A DNA stretch of 64,000 nt from Clostridia bacterium (GTDB taxonomy: Bacteria; Bacillota; Clostridia; UBA1381). A model generated the notes under the pieces. That model was not told the origin of the DNA and ran no database searches. It was given only the letters and a program-made list of their open reading frames with translations. Where the stretch lies: contig JAGBHE010000071.1 in NCBI GenBank assembly GCA_017935675.1, positions 62,001-126,000 on the forward strand. The letters are read 5' to 3'. Positions 27,727 through 37,075 of this stretch are shown here, in pieces (position 1 is the first letter of the stretch; every line of letters starts with the position of its first letter). Both the position numbers and the translations under genes were made by a program.

Positions 27727-30270
27727 TCAATCATTCATGTACTTTTTCAGGATGCGGACAACCTCGTCTATGTCGATGGGCTTTGCCACATGGGCGTTCA
27801 TGCCGTGGCTGAGGCACCTCTGAATATCATCGGAGTACGCGTCCGCCGTCATAGCTATGATTGGCAGTGAGGCGTCCGGCCGGTTCATGGCACGGATTGT
27901 ATCAGTCGCCTTATAGCCGTCCATAATCGGCATTCGGATATCCATCAAAACAGCGTCATAGTATCCGGGTTCGGAGCTGCGGAACATTTCGGTGCAGACC
28001 TCGCCGTTTTCTGCCCACTCCAGCTCAAGACCGAGATCGCTGAGCAGCTCATTGGCAATCTCCCAGTTAAGCTCGTTGTCCTCCGCAACCAGGACACGCC
28101 TGTCGGAGAATTTAATTGTGCTTTCCTCCCGGACGGGCTGGACATCCTCGACATCCATATAGGGCTTCAAGCCATAAAAGAGCGTAGAGCGGAACAGCGG
28201 TTTCATCAGGAAGCCGCTGATTCCTGCCGCCCGAGCCTCCTCCTCGATTTCGCTCCAGTCGTAGGCGGACATCAGCAGGATAGGCACATCATCGCCCAGC
28301 TGCCTGCGCAGCTCCCGTGCAGTCTGAATACCGTCCATATCCGGCAGCTGCCAATCAAGAAGTATAACATGATAATCATTGTGTTCCCTGTGGTGACGGG
28401 AAGCCATCTTTACGGCATCCTCACCATTAAGTACCCACTCCGACCGTATACCGATGGAGCGCAGCGAATCGACGGTACTCTCGCAAAGCTGACGGTCGTC
28501 GTCCACCACCAGCATAATCCAGTCAGGCAGAATCATGTCCTCCACCCGCTCCTCAGCGCGCATCATATCCAAAACCACCTGGAACTCCGTGCCCACGCCC
28601 TGCTGGCTTTTCACCGTGATCTCGCCTTTCATGGCGTCCACGATGTACTTGGTTATTGCCATGCCAAGACCGGTACCCTCAGTGCGGTGAATGCGCTTAT
28701 TGTCCTCCCGGGCAAAGGATTCAAAGATGTGCTGGCGGAATTCGTCAGACATTCCGATGCCGTTATCCTTCACATGGATGCGAATGCGAACATACTCATC
28801 CCCCCTGGGCGACGGCTCCTCGTGGAGCATTACCTCAATTGAACCGTTCTCCGGCGTGAACTTTATAGCGTTGGAAAGCAGGTTCAGCAGCAGCTGGTTA
28901 AGGCGCACACTGTCGCAGTGTACGTTCTCCGAGAGAATGTTGAAGATGGAGATATTGAACTTCTGGTGCTTCGCCTTTACCTGCGGCTGCACGATGCTTA
29001 CGATACTCTCCATGATCTCCCGCAGGGATACAAGCTCCTCGTTGAGCGTCATCTTGCCGCTCTCGATCTTGGACATATCCAGCACATCATTAATCAGGCC
29101 CAGCAAATGCCGGCTTGACATGGTGATTTTTTTCAGGCAGTTTTGCACCTGCTGCGGGTCATCCATGTGCGCCGTGGCGATGGCTGTCATGCCCACAATG
29201 GCGTTCATAGGCGTACGTATGTCGTGGCTCATGTTGGAGAGGAACTCTCCCTTGGACTTGCTGGCAATTTCGGCCTCCTGTCTGGCCTCCTCCAATTCCT
29301 TCACCTGCGCCCGGTTAAGGGTGAAATACCGCAGGAACATGGCGATCAAGGACAGCAGGATGACCGCGCAAACTACCGCCGAGGCGGCAAGGGAGCGCGA
29401 ACCTAAGCTCTCCACCGATTCGTTCAGCGCACCGTAGGGCATGAGCGTCACCAGATACCATACACTGTTGGGCAGGCTGGACGCGTACATATGCTGCCGC
29501 ACACCCTCAAGCTGAATCATTGTCGAATAATCTCTGCCGGATTTCATGGCAGCCTCAAGCTCTGCAATATAGTCCTCAGGTGACTGACCGTTCAGCTCTC
29601 CGTATAAGGCGCGGACACGGTCAAAATAATTGTCCCGCACCGCAGCGGAATTGCGCACCACGAAGGTACCGTCCTTGCGGATAACGAAGGAATAGACGAG
29701 GGATTTTTCATCCTCAAGCGAGAGGATATCGGACAAATATTTGATGGGCAGCTCACCAATCATGGCGACACAACCCTCCATGCCCGGAATGCTGAGTCTG
29801 ACAGGTGCGCACATCAGCACCACCTGTTCCCCGTTACCGTTGTAGCCGACGGCAACCCGGCTCTCGCCTTTTTTCATCGTCTCCACAAATGTCGAAGGTC
29901 CGGAGTACTCAATCGGGGTTCCATAGATCGTCTCGATGTTCCCATTGTCATCACACCAGCTTACGGACTCATAGTCCCGGCTATGCCCATAGTAGGTCAT
30001 CCACTTGAAATACTCCTCCTTGCTGCTCTCGCACATGGGAGGAATATTTTCGGCAAATGTTGTCATCGGGGTCAGGCATTGATCACTGATAGCGCCGAAA
30101 TGCTTGGAGATACGATCATTTATGTTGGACATGTATATGTTGCCCAGCTGGGTAACGGCCTGACTGTTCTGCCGGCTCAGGTATAGCGACAGCGCCGTGA
30201 ACGACACAATGCACACACAACACACTGCGGCAAGACTGCCGGTCAGAAAATGTTTAATCTTATTCTTCAT
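27727..30270 (-). CDS. Membrane hybrid histidine kinase with two receiver domains
   Basis: 847 residues. Membrane helices near 10-30 and 295-317 flank an extracellular Cache-like sensor. The HisKA box SNMSHDIRTPMNAI carries His349. The ATPase domain has NAIKFTPENG, DNGIGM and GTGLGMAI. Two receiver domains follow, with phosphoacceptors in LLDWQLPDMDG and LMDIRMPIMDG, and the C-terminus ends at the second receiver. No HPt domain or DNA-binding domain is present and no cognate output gene lies nearby. It is the second gene of a two-gene unit, 25 bases after its paralogue. ATG with GGAGGGG. Confidence 0.92.
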   Translation of the reverse strand: MKNKIKHFLTGSLAAVCCVCIVSFTALSLYLSRQNSQAVTQLGNIYMSNINDRISKHFGAISDQCLTPMTTFAENIPPMCESSKEEYFKWMTYYGHSRDYESVSWCDDNGNIETIYGTPIEYSGPSTFVETMKKGESRVAVGYNGNGEQVVLMCAPVRLSIPGMEGCVAMIGELPIKYLSDILSLEDEKSLVYSFVIRKDGTFVVRNSAAVRDNYFDRVRALYGELNGQSPEDYIAELEAAMKSGRDYSTMIQLEGVRQHMYASSLPNSVWYLVTLMPYGALNESVESLGSRSLAASAVVCAVILLSLIAMFLRYFTLNRAQVKELEEARQEAEIASKSKGEFLSNMSHDIRTPMNAIVGMTAIATAHMDDPQQVQNCLKKITMSSRHLLGLINDVLDMSKIESGKMTLNEELVSLREIMESIVSIVQPQVKAKHQKFNISIFNILSENVHCDSVRLNQLLLNLLSNAIKFTPENGSIEVMLHEEPSPRGDEYVRIRIHVKDNGIGMSDEFRQHIFESFAREDNKRIHRTEGTGLGMAITKYIVDAMKGEITVKSQQGVGTEFQVVLDMMRAEERVEDMILPDWIMLVVDDDRQLCESTVDSLRSIGIRSEWVLNGEDAVKMASRHHREHNDYHVILLDWQLPDMDGIQTARELRRQLGDDVPILLMSAYDWSEIEEEARAAGISGFLMKPLFRSTLFYGLKPYMDVEDVQPVREESTIKFSDRRVLVAEDNELNWEIANELLSDLGLELEWAENGEVCTEMFRSSEPGYYDAVLMDIRMPIMDGYKATDTIRAMNRPDASLPIIAMTADAYSDDIQRCLSHGMNAHVAKPIDIDEVVRILKKYMND

Positions 30271-30295
30271 CTTTCAGTTTCCCCTCCAAAAATGT

Positions 30296-32977
30296 TTATC
30301 CCTGTAAGGCTTCTTTTAAAACTGCCATAAGATTTACAATATCAATCGGCTTTGCGATATGACCGTTCAGCCCTGAGTCCAGCGCCTTCTGCCGGTCCTC
30401 TTCAAAGGCGTTCGCTGTCATCGCATAAATCGGTATATTCGCTTTCTTCCTGTCCTTCAGCGCACGGATGCGGCGCGTTGCCTCGTAGCCGTCCATGCGC
30501 GGCATCTGTATGTCCATGAGGACTACATCGTAGCGGCCCGCGTCCGCAGTCTCTATCTTCTCAACGGCCACAGTCCCGTCTCCGGCAAGGTCGACCGAAA
30601 ATCCTTGCTCCTCCAGAATTGTCGCCGCAATCTCCTGATTCAGCTCATTGTCCTCCACCAGAAGGAGCCTTTTGCCCGCAAAGACCTCATTGTGCTGTTC
30701 CGCCGCTTCTTCCGCCGCTTCTTCCTCCTCGGTGGGCTTCAAAAGAGCCTCACGGAGCTCCGACATGAACAGCGGCTTTGAACAAAAGGCCGTGACGCCG
30801 GCCGCCCGCGCCTCCTCTTCGATATCCGTCCAGTCGTAGGCGGTCAGAATGATGATAGGCTTGCTGTCGCCGATGATCGCCCGTATGCGCCGGACGGTCT
30901 CAATGCCGTTCATGTCCGGCATTATCCAATCGATAATATATGCACTGAATTCGTCGTCGTTTTCAATGGCAAGCTGTGTGCGAAGAACGGCTTCTTTCCC
31001 GGACGTGGTCCATTCCGCGCGCATACCGATCTTACCCAGCATCCGCGTAACGCTTGCACAGGTATTGAAATCATCGTCGGCGACAAGCGCGTGCAGACCG
31101 GCAAGCTTAGGTATGCGCTCGCAGCGCGGGGGACTTCCGCTGATGCGAAACTGCAGGCAGACCGTAAACTCCGACCCCTTGCCGATCTCGCTCTCCACGG
31201 AAATGGTTCCGCCCATCATGTCCACAATATTTTTCGTAATCGCCATGCCGAGGCCGGTGCCTTGAATGCCGCTGACGGTGGAGGTCTGCTCCCGCGTAAA
31301 CGCCTCAAAAATGTGCTCCTGGAACTCCCTGCTCATACCGACACCGGAATCCTTCACCCGGAACATGTAACTGGCGTACCCGTTTGGTGCGTCGTCCTTT
31401 TCGGCCACGCGGATACTGATCATGCCGCCCGGCTTTGTAAACTTCACAGCATTGCTGATAAGATTAAGCAGAATCTGGTTCAGACGCAGCTTATCACAGA
31501 TAACATCCTCATGAACCACATCAACGGTATCTATAAACAGCTCAAGCTGCTTTGCATTTATGCTGGACTGAATGATGGTTCTGAGGTCATGAAGCACATC
31601 AGGCAGATGAACCTCCTTTTCCTCAATCTTAACCTTGCCGCTCTCAATCCGGCTCATATCCAGAACATCGTTTATCAGGGAAAGCAGGTGTTCGCTTGAG
31701 ACTGATATCTTCCCGAGATAGTCCGCAACCTGCTCCTTGTTGTCAATGTGCGCCGCCGCAAGGGCAGTAAAGCCAATGATTGCATTCATCGGCGTGCGTA
31801 TGTCATGGGACATGCTGTTGAGAAAGGTAGTCTTTGCCCTGTTCGCATGCTCTGCGGCGGCAAGGGCGTCCTGAAGCGCCTTTCTTCTTTCTTCCTCCAC
31901 CCTGACCTCCGCATCGGTATTGCGGATGCCTAAAATCAGATGCCGCCTGTCACTGCCCGCCGCGACAAACTTCACATGATAGTGACGGAGCTCGCCATCC
32001 AGCGTCGCCCGAAACGGAATCACCAGCGTATCCGTGTCCTTCATTGCGCATTCAATTGCCGCTGCGGACACCTTCTCCCGAAAATCCTCCCGTTCCTCCG
32101 GATGCACATATTTTTCAATAATCCGTGCCCATGTCTTATCATATGGATGGGTTTTCCTGAACTCATCATCGATCATCTCGCCGCGTGACTTGAACGGTGT
32201 GGAAATGTTTTCCCCCAAATCAACCTGAGTAATTTCAGTATAATCGCTGCTGAGCGCCTTAACAATATCCATCTGCTCCAGCTTGATTTTCGTTTCTCTC
32301 TCCTCGGAGACATCCATAAAACTGACTGCCGCGTGGCTGCCGTCAACGCCGCGGTTCACCTCAAAGCGCAGCCACCGCCCGCCATTTTCCGAAAGCTCCC
32401 GGATCACCACCGAGTATCGGGCTTCTTTTTTAAGCCTTTCCCGCATTGTTTCGATCCGGCTGGCATAAATAAGCTTTTCCTGATCGTCCTTATGTATATG
32501 ACCGCTGATGTAATCGGAAATATCCTCCCATTTATTACTCCGGTTAAAGTGCTCTTCAAAAAACTTATCGTGGGTGAACACCGAATATGTTCCCGATGAT
32601 AAGTCCACATAATATGTGGATACAAAGACATGGCTGTAAGCGTCGAAGAAGCCGATAGAGCGCTCGACCTGCTTCTTCATATGCTCGTTCTCCACGCCTA
32701 CCTTGTGACGCGTCACGCAGTATTTGCCACCTGTCAGCTCACAGAAAGCGGCCTCCACAAACCCGTCGTAGAATGAATCAAAATACACCACGGAAGGGCG
32801 GTCCGAGCAGTCCGCAATCGGGCAATGGGCACACGGTGCGTCACGGTTCATGACAGCCTTGTAGCACAGATCGCCCACCCGGATTCCCGGATAGCGATCC
32901 GCCACCGCCTTATCAAATTCCACAAGACGAAAATCTCGGTCTATAATATAGATATTATTCTCATAATTTATATTCAT
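30296..32977 (-). CDS. Soluble PAS-containing hybrid histidine kinase with two receiver domains
   Basis: 893 residues with no membrane helix. The N-terminal PAS-like domain carries a cysteine group (Cys38, Cys49, Cys52, Cys57; PCAHCPIADC), a second PAS region spans about 105-225 and a third about 230-355. The HisKA box SMSHDIRTPMNAI (His391) and ATPase motifs NAVKFTKPGG, DSGVGM and GTGLGMAI are intact. Two receiver domains follow (IIDWIMPDMNG, LMDIQMPRMDG). It is closely related to the downstream kinase: both have YDWxxIEEEARAAG in the first receiver. First gene of the unit; ATG with GGGAG 8 bases upstream. The output partner is unknown. Confidence 0.92.
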   Translation of the reverse strand: MNINYENNIYIIDRDFRLVEFDKAVADRYPGIRVGDLCYKAVMNRDAPCAHCPIADCSDRPSVVYFDSFYDGFVEAAFCELTGGKYCVTRHKVGVENEHMKKQVERSIGFFDAYSHVFVSTYYVDLSSGTYSVFTHDKFFEEHFNRSNKWEDISDYISGHIHKDDQEKLIYASRIETMRERLKKEARYSVVIRELSENGGRWLRFEVNRGVDGSHAAVSFMDVSEERETKIKLEQMDIVKALSSDYTEITQVDLGENISTPFKSRGEMIDDEFRKTHPYDKTWARIIEKYVHPEEREDFREKVSAAAIECAMKDTDTLVIPFRATLDGELRHYHVKFVAAGSDRRHLILGIRNTDAEVRVEEERRKALQDALAAAEHANRAKTTFLNSMSHDIRTPMNAIIGFTALAAAHIDNKEQVADYLGKISVSSEHLLSLINDVLDMSRIESGKVKIEEKEVHLPDVLHDLRTIIQSSINAKQLELFIDTVDVVHEDVICDKLRLNQILLNLISNAVKFTKPGGMISIRVAEKDDAPNGYASYMFRVKDSGVGMSREFQEHIFEAFTREQTSTVSGIQGTGLGMAITKNIVDMMGGTISVESEIGKGSEFTVCLQFRISGSPPRCERIPKLAGLHALVADDDFNTCASVTRMLGKIGMRAEWTTSGKEAVLRTQLAIENDDEFSAYIIDWIMPDMNGIETVRRIRAIIGDSKPIIILTAYDWTDIEEEARAAGVTAFCSKPLFMSELREALLKPTEEEEAAEEAAEQHNEVFAGKRLLLVEDNELNQEIAATILEEQGFSVDLAGDGTVAVEKIETADAGRYDVVLMDIQMPRMDGYEATRRIRALKDRKKANIPIYAMTANAFEEDRQKALDSGLNGHIAKPIDIVNLMAVLKEALQG

Positions 32978-33042
32978 TCTTCAGACTCCCCACATACTTT
33001 TCAATATGCTTCTAAGCGTTTTTTACTTTTACACCACCTTAT

Positions 33043-33071
33043 ATTTTACTATTTTTTTATGCTTTTGTAAA
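33043..33071 (-). promoter_or_regulatory. Promoter of the tandem hybrid-kinase unit
   Basis: On the minus strand, TTTACA (33066-33071), 17-base spacer, TAAAAT (33043-33048), giving a leader of about 60 bases before the ATG at 32977. Confidence 0.6.
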
Positions 33072-33104
33072 GAGTTTTTCGAAAAATTTTTTGCATTTAC
33101 GTAA

Positions 33105-33137
33105 AAATCGACAAGATTCATAAAACCCTGTCGATTT
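33105..33137 (-). terminator. Terminator of the second long operon
   Basis: A 9-bp inverted repeat (33105-33113 with 33129-33137), 15-base loop, followed on the minus strand by TT and a short A/T stretch, about 40 bases after the GH39 stop codon. Confidence 0.6.
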
Positions 33138-33177
33138 CCGGAATATCCGAACAGCCCGAACGCCGCTCCTTATTTTG

Positions 33178-34524
33178 TTATCTCATCTTTAATTTAATTA
33201 ACATTGACGAATACAGCGGCATGTTAAGACAAAGCGAGAATTTATCCGCCGTGAAAAATTCCTCTTTTATCAGCTCCAAATCGTGCTTTTCATCAAGCAT
33301 ATAATATTCCGCCTTCACCTCATTGCCTCCGCCAAAGCCCGAAACGCCGACCTTTGTTTCAATATCAGGCGAGTTATCGTCGTCATTGAAATATGTCACA
33401 AGCACAGCTCCTTCACTGCCCTTATCATTCTTAGCGGCGCATATGTAGACATTCTGATTATCAGACGATACGCACACGCTGTTTTTAAGCATATACAGGC
33501 TGTTGAACATCACAAAGGGATAATATCCCTTCAGACGGTCATATGTATACGGCTTCCACAGCCCGTTAAAGGCGCACGGTCTCGCGTCATAGTACATAAG
33601 CATATCAAGGGGTGAGTTCTGGCATTCGCTCATTACCGCCGCCGTAAACGCCGCGCCCTTTATATCGGAAATCCGTCTCAGACTGTAAAGAAAATCGTCG
33701 CCGACAAAGCTTCTGACATAATTCCATTCGTTCAAAATGCTTTCCGCGTCAGCGAATCCGCGGTCATCAAGCATTTTTCTTGCCTTATATGTCATTTCAC
33801 CTATCCACTTGGGATCGTAAGCATATCTGTGCCATGAAAAGAAGTCAAGGGGAGCTTCAAGAGCCTTGAAAAATCCGTCAAGCCATTGCTCGTCTAAGTT
33901 CGCACAGGCGGGGCCTCCTATTTTAAGCTCCGGGAAATTCGATTTAAGATGCTTTGCCGTAATATTATACAGTTCATAAAACTGTGCGGCAGTTCCGCCC
34001 CATGTGCGCTTATCATCAGCGTCGTCCGCGTCCAGGTCAGGCTCATTCCATATTTCCCAATACTCTATGTCCATATGAAATCCGTCAGCCCAGCCGTAAT
34101 TATAGTGTCTGATTATATGCTCGCATATAACGGCCCATTTATGAAAATCCTTTGGCGGAAGAGTGCCGTATTTTTTTACGCCGTGCTCTATCTTGGAGCC
34201 AAGCCGGTAAAAGGTTTTCGTGCCCGCAAGCTCTATGGTTTTAAGATATTCGTCAGTCCAGACAAAATCATATGATGCCTCATCATACGGGTCGGCGTCA
34301 AAGTCGGGGAACACCGCGCACGTATCTACCGTGTGAGAGCCGCCATATGTCGCGAAAAACGATGCATCATGATTCCTCGCATACGGAATTCCCGCCGCCT
34401 TGTAATCCTCCATATTGGTAATTCTCTGATCCGCTTTAAACTTATATACCGGTCCGTTATTAACCGCGTGCATCGGCTTAACCCTTCCGTTTGCCGCATT
34501 GAAATCAACATATGCTTTTTCCAT
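33178..34524 (-). CDS. GH39-like glycoside hydrolase (beta-xylosidase / uronidase clan GH-A)
   Basis: 448 residues from the ATG at 34522-34524, with AAGGTGAGGG just upstream; a GTG three codons earlier is less likely. The TIM barrel carries the GH39 acid/base in EIWNEPDLDADD (Glu161) and the nucleophile in SILNEWNY (Glu266), plus SWHRYAYDP. No signal peptide, so it should act in the cytoplasm on imported oligosaccharides. Characterised GH39 members include beta-xylosidases and alpha-L-iduronidases; an iduronidase- or uronic-acid-type specificity would fit a PL8-containing locus, but this cannot be read from sequence. Last gene of the second long operon. Confidence 0.82.
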   Translation of the reverse strand: MEKAYVDFNAANGRVKPMHAVNNGPVYKFKADQRITNMEDYKAAGIPYARNHDASFFATYGGSHTVDTCAVFPDFDADPYDEASYDFVWTDEYLKTIELAGTKTFYRLGSKIEHGVKKYGTLPPKDFHKWAVICEHIIRHYNYGWADGFHMDIEYWEIWNEPDLDADDADDKRTWGGTAAQFYELYNITAKHLKSNFPELKIGGPACANLDEQWLDGFFKALEAPLDFFSWHRYAYDPKWIGEMTYKARKMLDDRGFADAESILNEWNYVRSFVGDDFLYSLRRISDIKGAAFTAAVMSECQNSPLDMLMYYDARPCAFNGLWKPYTYDRLKGYYPFVMFNSLYMLKNSVCVSSDNQNVYICAAKNDKGSEGAVLVTYFNDDDNSPDIETKVGVSGFGGGNEVKAEYYMLDEKHDLELIKEEFFTADKFSLCLNMPLYSSMLIKLKMR

Positions 34525-34540
34525 TTCCCTCACCTTTTTA

Positions 34541-37075
34541 CTATCTTATAACTATAATCTCTCTGCAAACAAGATATGCCATAACCGCCATCACCCTGTC
34601 GCCCTTCATAATTTCCGTCCGATCGCAGACCTTGTAGAAATCGTTGGCTTTATCATACAAATAAACTGCGGTTGATGTGTTCAGCGCCACACCGGCTCTT
34701 ATTCCGTTTTCCGTATATGTCATATTTATTTTGCTGTCGGTGCAGCCTTCAACCGTACCGCCTATTACGGAAAATGCAGAGGCTAAGCTCGAATATTGAT
34801 AATTGCCGTGCTCATCCGCCTTATGAGGAAGTATTTTTACCACGTTACCCTTGTTGTCGTATGTAAACTGTAGTATATCACCCTTTTTCAGGTCATTGTA
34901 ATCACTTTGGCTCACATAATCATCGCCGATTTTAACAGGCAATGATATCAGGTCGCCCTTCCAGTAGCCCTCAAGCATAGGTACAGCGTCGTCGTCCTCG
35001 TTAAGAATAACACCGCCCGCACCGCTTTTTACTATGAGCATTTTACTTGATGCACCCAGCGATCGCTCATTATCCGTAATTACCAACAAGCCCGCAGTCA
35101 GATACTCATCCGTGTCATATACGGTAACGTTATAGGATTTATCATTTACAAGCTCCGAAACAGATGATACTCCGAATTTGTTCTTGTCAAGATCCGACGG
35201 AATTAACATTATTTTCGTTGAACCGTCAACAAAAAACTGCCCTCCGAAGCTGCGCGCGCCGCTTTTATAAGCCGCTTTTCCCGATATCGACTTTCTGAAC
35301 ACATCCTCATCAAGCGCCGCTTTTTCAGCTGCCGAGCCGGGCGCTATGCTCTGAGCCGTTTCAATTGTTTTAAAGCGTGCGTTCTTATCGACCGTATACC
35401 TTATTATTTTCATCCAATCCTCCGTAAGACTGTTCGTCAGAAACTCATAAGCTGCTTCTTTCCTAACCGTCTTTCCGTCAAGCCTTACGTGGTCGTTAAA
35501 ATAAAGCTCAACCCACCTGTCGTTTTCCGTAAATATACGGCAGAATACTTCGTCGTTTTCATCCTTCGTAATCCTGTATACATAGCCGTATACAATATCA
35601 TTTTCGGCGCGGGCATAGGCGATATATCCGAGAGCGTCAATTTCACATATGTAATTCTTCCCGATCTTTATATTCTCAATTACATTCTTATCAGCCATGT
35701 AACCTTTCCCGTCTATGATTACCGTATCGGCGTCTTTTTCACGCACTGCACCGCTTACACTGCCGCTTCCGGCAAGGATTACCTTCAGATTTCTGCCCCT
35801 GCCCTGGGACTTGGCAACCAAAATGACGCTTCCGGGCACAATTTCAGACAGCGAAACGTCTGCGCCGTCTCTTACTATTCTGAAATCATAGTCATCATCA
35901 ATGGCGTCAACCTCAATACGCCCCGTGTCCTGTGTTGTGATTACACCCGTGCTTTCGCTGACGCCGCTTACGACATGTGTTTCGTATTCCGTAACACGTA
36001 CAACATCAGCTGTATTATCACCGTCGTTGCTGATCAGCTCGACACTGCCCTTCTCTATTTTCTCCAAACCGCTTATCGACATGTCGGACAGCTTTCCGTT
36101 TTTTATAAACGATGCTGTCGGTGAAACATGCATTTTCTCCGATAACGAACCGTTTTCATAGTATTTTACAACATCGCCGTCAATTTCTATATCCTGCATA
36201 TTTTCAAACAACTTGTACGTGCTCTTTTTATCGTCCGGCTCAACATAAACAGCTTTGTAGTCGGAATGATTGTCAGACGAGTCATAATACAGCGTTACAT
36301 AATATCCGAGGTAATCTTCAGCGTTTGTACCACCTGCGGCAAATAAAGTATCACCGATGCTGACCATATCTTTGCCGATTCCCGAATCCTGCGCAAGCAA
36401 GTCGGTGTATGCTGTCCTGTTAATTATTCCCTCGCAGGTATAAATGCCGAAAATTTCTGTAAGTATGGTTTCGCCTTCGTTTATAACGTGTTCATACTTA
36501 TTTCCGGATAAATTCAGCTTCATCATATCCGTATGCGCCGCATTATAGAGCAAAATCAGGGCATTGCGCATGCTCAGGCTGCCGCCGCCCGATGTGTTTT
36601 TCAGTATATCGCACTCCGCCGCCGCTTTCATATACCCATTCGGGTATCCGCCCATGTCCCGGGCTGCGGGGTCATATCCGAGTATTGTCATTATAATTTT
36701 TACGGCTTGTTCATACGTAACCGCCGTATCGGGCGCAAAATGTGTTTTGTCTGCTCCGGAGATATAGCCGTACTCGTACGCCGAAATTATATACTGCTTA
36801 TATTCCGATTCCTCAATGTCGGCAAAAACACTGTCCTTCTCCGTGCTCGGACCGTTTCCCGAAAAACAGACGGCAAGCTTTGCAAACATTCCCCTGTCTA
36901 CCGTCAGTTCGGAATCGTATTCGATGTCCCGATCAAGCATGCCCACAGCTTGTAAAAACATAAAAGCTTTCTCGCCGCGGTCGGTATCCTCCGAGACCGC
37001 ACGCACGTCAAATCCGCTGAGCACACTGAAAAAGAGACATATACACAGCACTGCGCTCAATAGTTTTGTTCTCAT
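34541..37075 (-). CDS. S-layer homology protein, N-terminal SLH domains with DGDNT-type body
   Basis: 844 residues with a signal peptide and SLH repeats over about residues 30-190 (LTVDRGMFAKLAV, FAPDTAVTYEQAVKI). The body is beta-rich with ISNDGDNTADVVRVTEY, and later regions (VTVYDTDEYLTAGLLVI) that line up with the protein at 6191-8854. The two are paralogues occupying equivalent places in the two long operons. Its ATG overlaps the upstream stop codon by one base (TGATG), implying translational coupling to the 1509-residue protein. The outward function is unknown; a surface scaffold or S-layer role is inference. Confidence 0.82.
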   Translation of the reverse strand: MRTKLLSAVLCICLFFSVLSGFDVRAVSEDTDRGEKAFMFLQAVGMLDRDIEYDSELTVDRGMFAKLAVCFSGNGPSTEKDSVFADIEESEYKQYIISAYEYGYISGADKTHFAPDTAVTYEQAVKIIMTILGYDPAARDMGGYPNGYMKAAAECDILKNTSGGGSLSMRNALILLYNAAHTDMMKLNLSGNKYEHVINEGETILTEIFGIYTCEGIINRTAYTDLLAQDSGIGKDMVSIGDTLFAAGGTNAEDYLGYYVTLYYDSSDNHSDYKAVYVEPDDKKSTYKLFENMQDIEIDGDVVKYYENGSLSEKMHVSPTASFIKNGKLSDMSISGLEKIEKGSVELISNDGDNTADVVRVTEYETHVVSGVSESTGVITTQDTGRIEVDAIDDDYDFRIVRDGADVSLSEIVPGSVILVAKSQGRGRNLKVILAGSGSVSGAVREKDADTVIIDGKGYMADKNVIENIKIGKNYICEIDALGYIAYARAENDIVYGYVYRITKDENDEVFCRIFTENDRWVELYFNDHVRLDGKTVRKEAAYEFLTNSLTEDWMKIIRYTVDKNARFKTIETAQSIAPGSAAEKAALDEDVFRKSISGKAAYKSGARSFGGQFFVDGSTKIMLIPSDLDKNKFGVSSVSELVNDKSYNVTVYDTDEYLTAGLLVITDNERSLGASSKMLIVKSGAGGVILNEDDDAVPMLEGYWKGDLISLPVKIGDDYVSQSDYNDLKKGDILQFTYDNKGNVVKILPHKADEHGNYQYSSLASAFSVIGGTVEGCTDSKINMTYTENGIRAGVALNTSTAVYLYDKANDFYKVCDRTEIMKGDRVMAVMAYLVCREIIVIR

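Noticed and set aside
28691..29437. A 248-codon plus-strand reading frame inside the first hybrid kinase
   Set aside because: It lies antisense to the well-conserved kinase core and its product has no recognisable domain; the frame follows from the codon bias of the real gene.
35489..36124. A 211-codon plus-strand reading frame
   Set aside because: Antisense to the SLH protein at 34541-37075; low-complexity product with no ribosome-binding site or domain.
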